Assembly (NCBI GenBank): GCA_023213395.1
Contig: CM041465.1
Span: 210,497,741 to 210,561,740, forward strand
DNA from: Cycas panzhihuaensis
Lineage: Eukaryota > Cycadophyta
Length of the DNA stretch: 64,000 nt
Reading direction: 5' to 3'
Numbering within the stretch: the first letter of the stretch is position 1; each line of letters starts with the position of its first letter. Both the position numbers and the translations under genes were made by a program. A model generated the notes under the pieces. That model was not told where the DNA came from, searched no databases, and saw nothing but the letters and a program-made list of their open reading frames with translations. This document shows, piece by piece, positions 56,460 through 64,000 of the stretch.

Positions 56460-57372
56460 CTAATTTTTCTTAATTGAATCCATTTCATTGTCCATGGCTA
56501 TTTTCCACACATGTTGATCTTTGGCTTCTTGGAAAGTCTGAGGTTCGACTTTGCTTAGCAAGGCCTTTGGCTTTTGACTTCTAGTTCTGTGTTCAAATAC
56601 ATTGCCTTTTCCTTCCTCAATTGTTTTGATGAACCATCTAAGCAACTTCTTTTGTTTCTGTGTGCCTTATTTAATGTCTGTCTCTTCCATTAGTCATTCT
56701 ATGACCGATTCCGCTTCATCTGTCATTTCGGTTTGAATTGAAGAAGAAGGGGATGATCCTGTAGAGGGTACTTCTTCTGAAGTGTTTTCGGACCTGACTT
56801 CTGCTCATCTCCTTCTCATTTTTTTCAATTATTCTAACTTGTGCAGTTTCATTTGAAATGTCTCCTTCCTTGAAAACCACATCTCTACTTACATAGATCT
56901 TGTTGGACTTTGGATCTATGCATTTGTAGGCCTTGGTGTTTTTGTTGTAGCCTATCATAATACACTCTATGCTTTTTGCATCCATTTTAGACCTTCTTTT
57001 ATCAGGTATGTGAACAAAAGCTTGACTGGCAAAAACTTTAAGTGAACTCACATCAGGTTTCCTACCTGTCCAGGCTTCTTCAGGGGTGATGTTTTTTAAA
57101 GCTTTTGTTGGACTTCGGTTTATTAGGTAGCAAGCGGTGCTTATTGCCTCTGCCCAATAAGATTTTGGGACATTCTTCTCATAAACCATACTTCTTGCCA
57201 TCTCCATCAAAGTCATGTTTTTCCTCTCCGTGACTCCGTTCGACTGTGGTGTGTAAGGAGTTGTGACCTGTCTACGAATTCCCTGGAACTTGCAATAGTT
57301 CAAGAATTCTTTTGACATATATTCACCTCCTCCATCTGATCTGATGCATTTAATTTTTGTTCCTGACTCCAT
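56460..57372 (-). pseudogene. Integrase core end and C-terminus of element E
   Basis: The frame 56716-57372 (218 codons) starts ESGTKIKCIRSDGGGEY with the second catalytic Asp. It continues with TPYTPQSNGVTERKN (Glu), ACYLINRSPTKAL, ITPEEAW and the C-terminal IPDKRRSKMDAKSIECIMIG block, then shifts into a non-native tail. The linker 56460-56645 follows. Confidence 0.88.
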
Positions 57373-57447
57373 TTATGCTTCTGCTTTAAATACTTTGAAC
57401 ACTTCATACGCTTCTGATTTGTTATAAAGAAAGTACACCCATACTTT

Positions 57448-57951
57448 CTAAATAAAATCATCAATAAAGGTTAGGAAATACATGCAGCCATTGATTGAAA
57501 GTGGTGTGATGGGACCACAAAGATCCGTATGAATCAATTCTAAATTTGACTGCGCTTTCCAAGTGCTTTCTTTAAATGGATGTCGGTGTTGTTTGCCAAG
57601 TTGGAAACCTTTGCAGACAAGGTTATCAGAAGAGATATGAGGCAACCCATTTACTATTCCAGATTTTTTCATTAATTTCAGCATCTCAATTGGGAGATGT
57701 CCATACTTCAAATGCCAAATTTTATTACTAGTTTCGACAACAGTACAAGCTTTTTCCTCCACATTGGAAAGTACAGGATCTGACAAGAGTTTGTACAGAT
57801 CATTACATCTTATGCCTTTTGCAATGATTTCTCCATTATTCTTCATGTCCAGAATGTGGCAATATCCTTCTTCATCACAGATTGTTCTTACTCCCTTTTT
57901 ACTAAGTTGTGAAGCAGAAAGAAGATTCATTTTTAGTTCAAGGACTAGCAA
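57448..57951 (-). pseudogene. GAG-pre-integrase and integrase start of element E
   Basis: The frame contains protease-end MNLLSASQLSKKG and the zinc finger IWHLKYGHLPIEML with CKGFQLGKQH, whose second Cys is Phe. LIHTDLCGPIT follows with the first catalytic Asp present, then FLTFIDDF. A stop precedes the core. Confidence 0.88.
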
Positions 57952-58253
57952 AACATTTCCAATTTTTTTTATATTTCCCTACAGATTGATGGCGATGGTT
58001 CCAACCCCTTTTATATCAAATGGGTATTTATCTCCCAGTTTGACTGATTTGTCGAAGTCACAAGGCTTTAGAGTCTCAAACCAATCTTCCTGACTGTCAT
58101 ATGTCACAAAGCTCCTGAATCAATATACCATATGTCGCCATCCTTTAAACTGGTAGCCAAGGCAACAATGAGTGCAATCTCTTCTTCCTCTTCTTTTGTT
58201 TTCTCCTTGCTATATCCTCCGACAGGTCGTTTTCCTTTCTAGATCTTACTTCT
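57952..58253 (-). pseudogene. Protease of element E
   Basis: The active site DSGA is followed after one codon by TGA at 58104-58106, the same place as in A. The downstream half is interrupted by further stops. Confidence 0.8.
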
Positions 58254-59105
58254 TCATTGTGGGCACTGATATGGATAATGCCCGATCTGCCCGCAGTGGT
58301 AGCAAATGTCAAAAATTCTGCAATTGCTGGAGATGTGCCTAATTTTTCCACAATTGAAACAGATTCTGGTATCTCTACCTCGTCCACATCCTTTGGATTC
58401 TTGCCAACGTCCATGCCCTTTAAAGTCCGGTGTTGAGACTCGTCCATGAATATGGTTTCTCCCACGTGGGCCTAGATTCAATCTAGACGCAAAAGCATCC
58501 TCCAGTTCTGAAGAATCCTCATACCTCTTGTTTCTCTGTTCTTGTCTCAACAACAACCCTGTTAATTCATCAAGAGTCATTTTGTCAATCTGATCACTAT
58601 TCGTGATAGTGTTAATGGTTGTGTCAAAAGATTTTGGCAACTTGGTTGCTACCAATTCTACCAACTCTTGTTCTGAGATCAAGCCTCCTGCACTTAATAG
58701 ATTATTTTGAATTGAAATAACTTTGTGCATGAACTCTGTTACCGTCTCACTTTCTTTCTTGTGTAATCTATATAACTTTTCTTTAAGAGCAATTATCTTG
58801 GCTTTGTTCTTTTGCCCATATAAATTTTCAAGACATTTCCAAATAGTAGAAGATGAATTCAGTTTTTCAACATATACCAAGATTGAATCAGAAATTGACA
58901 TTTTCAGAGTGAGCATTCCTATATTATCTCTTTCCTCCCAATTTGCTAGCTTTGGATCTGAGTCATTTGGTCGAATTTCAGTTCCATTTGCAAAGCTCCA
59001 GGCATTTTTAACTCTCAAAATGGTTTCTACCTTAATCTTCCAGACATGGTAATTAGAATCAGTTAACTTTTCTTGTTCTGGTAAGGAAATGAGTGTAGAG
59101 GCCAT
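58254..59105 (-). CDS. Copia gag of element E, open
   Basis: I place the start at the ATG at 59105 (MASTLISLPEQEKLTDSNYH), because the open frame upstream of it is leader sequence and this start matches A. The 283-residue product has the capsid domain (YHVWKIKVETILRVKNAW, AWSFANG, WKCLENLYGQKNKA, LTGLLLRQEQRNKRYED). An Arg/Gly-rich segment and two intact CCHC zinc knuckles (CFNCGKIRHISSNC, CYHCGQIGHYPYQC) follow. It is the best-preserved gag of its lineage in the window and could still make capsid if transcribed. Confidence 0.88.
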   Translation of the reverse strand: MASTLISLPEQEKLTDSNYHVWKIKVETILRVKNAWSFANGTEIRPNDSDPKLANWEERDNIGMLTLKMSISDSILVYVEKLNSSSTIWKCLENLYGQKNKAKIIALKEKLYRLHKKESETVTEFMHKVISIQNNLLSAGGLISEQELVELVATKLPKSFDTTINTITNSDQIDKMTLDELTGLLLRQEQRNKRYEDSSELEDAFASRLNLGPRGRNHIHGRVSTPDFKGHGRWQESKGCGRGRDTRICFNCGKIRHISSNCRIFDICYHCGQIGHYPYQCPQ

Positions 59106-59793
59106 TGAGCCTGAGAAAATCTGAGATAACACAGTCTGGGCCATACACTTGTACGGATTTCCGTACAAAAATGAAGTTGTACGGATTTGAACAAAATGCA
59201 CCTCAAACGAAAGAGGGCAAAGAGAGGATCTCGGATCTGCTATTAGTTTTCCAAAATAGCTTTTAGATTTTGAGAAAACAGGCTCGAAAGATGAAGAGGC
59301 GCGACTAGGGTAAAACATGTTTTTGCTTGAATCTTCAAAAGAACTCCACCAAATTCTCCAATATCGGTCACAATGTCTTCCTAATACTGAGACGCAACAT
59401 TTATGACAGATTTGATCCAAAAAACTGTGAAGAAATGAGAGAAACCTGTGAAAATACCTCAAACCCCGCGTGGACTGCTAATGTGGCCAAAACGGCCTTG
59501 AAACTTGCTCAGATGACTTCAACCCTAAAGAGAAAAGTGACGGGGAGATTGAGATCTATTTGTTGGTGAAATTTCGTCTCAATCTGGGACACTTGAAATT
59601 TTTTATCCGTACAGTTGTACGGTTCCGTACTCAGGTCATACAACACCTTTAATTCGCCTTCAGATCCGTCCTTCTAGCAATCTTGACTCTCAGTTTGGCC
59701 TTTATTGGATTCTACGTTTGTTGGCCTCTCTGTCTGTCTTGCACTAGGTCTGCCTTTCTCAGGCACCACACCCTTTCTCAAACAAGCAGGGTA
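59106..59793 (-). other. 5' untranslated leader of element E
   Basis: No gene. GTACGG/CCGTAC motifs lie just before gag (59150-59190) and again at 59608-59640. Confidence 0.65.
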
Positions 59794-59809
59794 ACCTGCT
59801 CTAATACCA
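59794..59809 (-). promoter_or_regulatory. Primer binding site of element E
   Basis: Minus strand TGGTATTAGAGCAGGT touching the LTR; one change from the initiator-Met site. Confidence 0.92.
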
Positions 59810-60051
59810 TGTTAGTAGTCTCAACAGAGATGAAGCAAAGAAAAGACTTATATTCCATCGAGATCTAGTCTCCTTTAAATATACATCCTCAAAGATGACC
59901 GTTACAAACTGAAATGTAATCGATCCATAACTGACAGCCAAGTGTCATTACCTTAGACTTAAGTTACATTTAAGGGTGTCCAACATGACCCCTTTTTACA
60001 CCTAGATAAAACATTACATTTCAAACATAGATAAAACATTACATCTCAACT
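59810..60051 (-). repeat. 5' LTR of element E
   Basis: 242 bp, about 95% identical to 54765-55006. Confidence 0.93.
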
Positions 60052-61358
60052 CCTCCTATTAGCATGGCAAACATGCATGTTGTCGTAGAATAATCCCCAA
60101 TTTGCAAATTCACCTTAGGATAGTAACCTCTACATGTCATAGTTTTACCATTGGCAATGACGACCTACTTAAGACATTGAGTGCTTGGATGGGTGAGCCT
60201 AGCTTCTCTACGATGGGTCTATTGATGAAATTATGTGTGCTTCTGCTGTCTATTAGAATAGCTACATGTGCTCCCTTGATTATCCCCTAGAACTGCAAAG
60301 TTTGTAGGGTGGTAATCTCTCTTGTAATGGCCTGAATTGATATCTGCACGTTTTCGGTGTTCGTACTAAGAAATTCTTCAATTTCGGCTTTATCATGTAA
60401 ATCTGGTGATCTTTCTTCTTCTTCTTCTGGAGTGTCAATGTCTTCTTTATTGATCATGAACACCTTCTTTGAAGGGCATTGATGGTCCCAATTCCATTTT
60501 CCTCCACACTTAAAGCAAATTCCTCGTCTTAGGTGTTCTTCTTTAGACTATTTATTTGGCTCATTGTTACCCTTGCTTGTGAGTGGGGGTTTAGCCTTTG
60601 TCCCCGACCTATTCTAGTTTGGTTGGAAGCTAGGGTTTTGGTATGAGGTAGGTTCACTTCGTTGAGCATAACTGGGCCTCCCTTCTCTATATTCTGCTTC
60701 CACATTTCTTGCTTGCCGAATAGCTTCACTCAGGGTGATTGTTCCCATTGTCTTTATGCAGTATTTGATATTTTCCTTAAGTCTTGCAACATATGCTTGG
60801 ATAAGGAGTTCTTCCGTGATTTTATGATTGACCAAACTGTGTAAGGTATGGAATTGTTTAGTGTAGGTCTGAACTAAGTCTATTTGTTGTAGGTGTATAT
60901 GTTGGGAGAAGTAATCCGTATTCCATGTGTGTCCTCATATCGTTCTATTAGGCTTTCCTTTAGGAAAAGCAAGTTATCGTTCTTTACCCCCCTATAGAAT
61001 CTCCTCCACCAATGGAACCATTTTAGTGCTTTACCGTATAAATGGAGAGAGGCCACTAGGATTTGTTCTTTGCTAGATAGGGCACTTACTTGAAAGTAGA
61101 TTTCCATCTGGATGATCCAACTGCGGATATCCCTCGATTTGTCAAGGTCAATTTTTTCTTTAAAAAAATTTGTAACCTTAAGCCCCTCGGTTGGTTCAAA
61201 TTCTCCTTCGTCGAATTCCTATTCTTTCTTCTGATTCCTTTGCTCCTAGAATATTTCCTCTCTTGAAGTTTCTCCTTCTTATTTAGGTTTACTTAGTTTT
61301 TTGTCTATTAAGTTTACTAGATTGTGAAGAGACTTTAGGTCTTTGTCCACACTTGACA
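60052..61358 (-). pseudogene. Gag and protease start of chromovirus D2
   Basis: The minus strand near 60240-60265 reads the protease site as DSRSTHNF (Gly to Arg). Rightward come an acidic spacer, a zinc knuckle CFKCGGKWNWDHQC near 60500, and gag blocks in 60614-60835 and 60880-61107 (KWFHWW among them). The N-terminal part reaches an ATG near 61357, where F begins. The knuckle keeps all four ligands, unlike C. Several frameshifts. Confidence 0.82.
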
Positions 61359-61546
61359 TGATATCTATTAATCTTAGACTGAGAGACAGACAGGTTGAGA
61401 GAAAAACTCAATGTTCATTATTGAGAGAGTGTTTCATATAAATACAAGAGGAGGTTGGTAACGGTTAGTTCTGAGAGAATAACCAACCTCTGAGATTATG
61501 ACGTGTCAGATATACTAATTACATGATAAAACATTACCTCTTAACA
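61359..61546 (-). repeat. 3' LTR of element F
   Basis: About 188 bp ending CTCTTAACA, clearly related to the LTR of A. It ends with GATAAAACATTA (61525-61536), which pairs with 61555-61566. Confidence 0.8.
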
Positions 61547-61566
61547 CCCTCTCTTAATGTTTTATC
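61547..61566 (-). promoter_or_regulatory. Polypurine tract box of element F
   Basis: Identical to the 20-nt box of A, E and J. Confidence 0.85.
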
Positions 61567-61604
61567 TCTTTTAAACCTATTTGGTCTCTCAAATATTGGA
61601 ACTT

Positions 61605-62744
61605 TTATTTTCTCAACAACTTGGTTAATAAATCTGCAATTTGTTTAGCAGTGGAACAATATTCTAGCTCAACTTCCTTGCTATGTACTTTTTCTTTAAT
61701 GAAATGATGAAGAACTTCAATATGCTTAGTTCTTGCATGAAACACTGGATTTTTTGTCAACTTGATAGTACTTTGATTGTCGCAGTATATTGTTGTTGCA
61801 CTGGTTTGAGAATGATTCAAATCGACTAGCAGCTGTCTAAGCCAAATTACTTCACAGGTTGCTATTACTGCGGCTTTATATTATGCTTCCGTTGATGAGA
61901 GTGCGACCGTCGACTGTTTTTTGCTGCACCATGATATTACTACTGATCCTAGAAAGAAACAATAGTTGCTAGTTGATTTTCTTTGACTTTTGTCTCCTGC
62001 CCAGTCTGAATCACAGTATCCAACAAGTTCCGTTGATTCTCCTCGGGGGTACACCAATTGCAATTCAATTGTTCCACGTAGATATCTCAATATTTTCCAA
62101 GCTGCCTTCCAATGTCTTGTTCTTGATTCCTGCATATATCTTGAAAGTATTCCTACGGAGTATGATATGTCAGGTCTGGTAGCTGTAAGGTAGATTAGAC
62201 TACCAATTAATTGTCTGTATAGAGTCACATCGATGGTTTGTTCATTTTCATCAGCCACCAAATTACAATTAAATTCCATGGGAGTGGCACATGGATTACA
62301 TTTTTCCATTCCAAACTTGTTCAGTAAATCCCGTATATATTTTCTTTGTGAGACAGAAATGTATTCCTTTTGCTGATTCACTTCTATCCCCAAATAATAA
62401 TTAAGGGGACCAAGATCTGTTATTTCAAATTTCTTCTGAAGCTGCTCTTTTATTTCTATGATTGATGCATCATGGTTACCAGTCAATATCATGTCATCTA
62501 TATATACAACAATCATTGTAATTTGACTACCTATTTTCTTGGTGTACAAACTGGAATCTGAACCACAGCGTTGAAAACCGTTGGCACATAAGTGTTGATC
62601 TAGCTTGGCATACCATGCTCTGGGGGCTTGCTTTAGACCATATAGAGCCTTTTTTAATTTGCATACCAGATGTTCTTGGCCTTGCTTTATATATCCTTCT
62701 GGCTGTGTCATATATACATCTTCTTGTATATACATCTTCTTCAA
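61605..62744 (-). pseudogene. Reverse transcriptase and RNase H of element F
   Basis: The frame 61881-62744 (287 codons) includes [20 protein letters not shown], a YIDD catalytic motif (Val to Ile variant of YVDD), MTD-like ITDLGPLNYYLGIEV, LIGSLIYLTATRPDI and SDWAGDKSQRKST. The terminal RNase H piece is 61605-61820, after a stop. It is the least damaged copia reverse transcriptase of the A/E/F lineage here. Confidence 0.9.
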
Positions 62745-63051
62745 GGTCCCCCTTTAAGAATGCACTTTTTACATCAAGTTGAAAGATTTTCCAGTTAAGC
62801 AAGGCTGTGAGAGCTATTATTGTTCTGACTGTATTCAACTGGGCTACTGGTGAGAAGGTTTCTTCAAAATCAATTCCTGTCGTTTGAGTGTATCCCTTAG
62901 CTACAAGCCGAGCTTTATATTTCTCAATTTTTCTAGTTGCTCCTTTTTTGGCTTTATAAACCCATCTGCAATTGACTACGGGTTTACCTGGGGGAAGTTC
63001 TACCAGATTCCAAGTCTGATTTTTGTTGATCGGGTTCATTTCGTCATCCAT
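62527..63051 (-). pseudogene. Reverse transcriptase N-terminal part of element F
   Basis: The frame reads from MDDEMNPINKNQTWNLVELP through CRWVYKAK, YKARLVAKGYTQTTGIDFEE and [18 protein letters not shown]. It then loses frame at a local duplication of about 18 bp (ATATACATCTTCTTG, near 62711-62745). Confidence 0.9.
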
Positions 63052-63327
63052 TGCTGTTCTCCATTGTGGCTGATCCTAGGATTCTTGAAAAGATTGTGGT
63101 TCATGTTCAGCTCTACTGAGTAGAGATCTTGGTCTTTATCCTCTGGTTTTGTAATCCAGAATGTTTCCTCCTTCTTCAATGGTCTTGAGGAATCATTTGG
63201 GCAATTTCTTTTCATTTTTTGAGTTGTCTCTTTCTTCTAGGTGGGATTCAGCTTCTTGTATTATATCACTTTCTTCACTGGAATTATTATCAGATAAGTT
63301 GGGCAGATTTTCCTCTGTGGTGACATC

Positions 63328-64000
63328 CTAGTGTTCTTCCACGATATTTCCTTCACTAAAATTCTTTGTTCCTTCTTCAAGAGTTCTGATTTGTGATTGT
63401 CCAACTAAAAATTCTTCATCAAAGACTACATCCCTGCTAACATACATTTTGTTTGTTTTGAGATCAATGCATTTATAAGCCTTTGAATTCTTGCTGTATC
63501 CTGTCACGGTACATTCTATGCTTTTTGCATCAACTTTTACCCTCCTTTTATCTAGTATATGTACATATGCACGACTACCAAAGACCTTGAGAGAGCTGAC
63601 GTCAGGTTTCTTACATCCGAGCTTCTGGAGTGACATTGTCCAGCGCTTTGGTGGGACTCCTATTTATAAGATAACACGCTGTATTTACTGCTTCCACCCA
63701 ATAAGTTTTTGGAGTCTGTTTTTCATGAACCATACTACGAGCCATTTCCATCAATGTTTTGTTTTTTCTTTTTGCAACTCCATTTGATTGCGGAGTATAA
63801 GGTGTAGTAATCTGTCTCTGAATTCCATTCTGTTTGCAGTATGACAAGAATTCATTGGAGATATATTCTCCTCCTCCATTTGACCTTATACATTTTATTT
63901 TAGAATCTTATTCGAGTTCCACTTCAGCTTTGAACTCCTTAAAAATTCCAAAAACTTCTGTTTTATTATGAAGAAAATACACCCAGACTTTTCGTGTGAG
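63328..64000 (-). pseudogene. Integrase of element F (partial)
   Basis: The frame 63611-63847 carries the TPYTPQSNGVAKRKNKTLMEMARSM-type segment, with the catalytic Glu replaced by Lys (AKRKN where E reads TERKN), and NRSPTKAL. The frame 63328-63636 continues with KVFGSRAYVHILDKRR and SRDVVFDEE after a small deletion near 63620. The core continues to the window edge, with a TAA near 63910. Confidence 0.85.

Larger units (their letters stand above)
54765..60051 (-). mobile_element. Ty1/copia LTR retrotransposon E
   Basis: LTRs of 242 bp (54765-55006 and 59810-60051) start TGTTAGTA, with a primer site on the right and the shared polypurine box on the left. It is inserted in the protease of D2, whose coding resumes at once on the far side. 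No exact target duplication remains; a loss of about 6 bp at the right edge would explain this. The LTRs differ at about 5%. Gag is open; pol is broken. Confidence 0.93.
51900..61358 (-). mobile_element. Ty3/gypsy chromovirus D2, split by E and cut by F
   Basis: Minus-strand gypsy gag-pol homologous to C runs from integrase C-terminus (51900) to near the gag start (61358). Element E lies in the protease and element F at the right end. Neither LTR is present. It is related to D1 but not a simple continuation of it, because the 135-bp overlap differs at about one site in ten. Confidence 0.88.
61359..64000 (-). mobile_element. Ty1/copia LTR retrotransposon F, cut by the window end
   Basis: A minus-strand copia element of the A lineage is inserted at the gag start of D2. 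Its 3' LTR (about 61359-61546; left edge inferred from the TGATATC start) and polypurine box are present. RNase H, reverse transcriptase and most of integrase follow to the window edge. Gag, primer site and 5' LTR lie outside. Confidence 0.9.

Noticed and set aside
1-64000. CRISPR arrays, tRNA or rRNA genes, bacterial operons or viral genomes
   Set aside because: No spaced short repeats, cloverleaf or ribosomal signatures were seen. The initiator-tRNA-Met matches are retroelement primer sites, not tRNA genes.

Overview
The window is plant nuclear DNA made almost wholly of nested LTR retrotransposons, plus one small piece of a host gene. No bacterial, organellar, tRNA, rRNA or CRISPR feature was seen. 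The plant assignment rests on Ty1/copia and chromodomain-bearing Ty3/gypsy elements with initiator-tRNA-Met primer sites, and on two spliced exons of a plant-type glutamine-dependent NAD+ synthetase. Depth of nesting and low GC suit a large, repeat-rich seed-plant genome; a gymnosperm is a guess that I cannot prove.

Layout, left to right. 1-528: unassigned flank. 529-8287: copia element A (minus strand, 202-bp LTRs, TSD GCTCT), with an internal 2.26-kb tandem duplication and a 382-bp solo LTR (1402-1783). 8444-9058: probable orphan minus-strand LTR. About 9059-18135: decayed plus-strand copia B, with its LTR at 18136-18718; it is split by chromovirus C (12061-17517, minus, TSD AGGGA). 19503-31723: copia J (minus, TSD CCATT), split by young plus-strand copia K (22698-29661, TSD ATTTC). 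J itself interrupts an unrecognised open frame (19353-19502 joined to 31729-32022). 33178-33927: two minus-strand exons of NAD+ synthetase. About 35614-36365: end of a chromovirus (D1).

36366-51899: element H, minus strand, arranged LTR-body-LTR-body-LTR. Its only recognisable gene is a gag-like one with a long acidic extension. Its first LTR is split by plus-strand copia G (36532-43864, TSD TCTAC). 51900-61358: chromovirus D2 (minus), split by copia E (54765-60051, minus). About 61359 to the window end: copia F (minus), cut by the window edge.

No element looks fully coding-competent: nearly all gag and pol frames carry stops or frameshifts. K is the youngest by LTR identity (three differences in about 419 bp) yet its interior is broken. 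The observations most worth a second look are: the tandem gag-only element H and its mismatched flanks; a 12-bp inverted repeat that puts the polypurine tract of elements A, E and F in a hairpin loop; a covarying leader hairpin shared by K and G; and NAD+ synthetase exons stranded beside more than 30 kb of nested elements.
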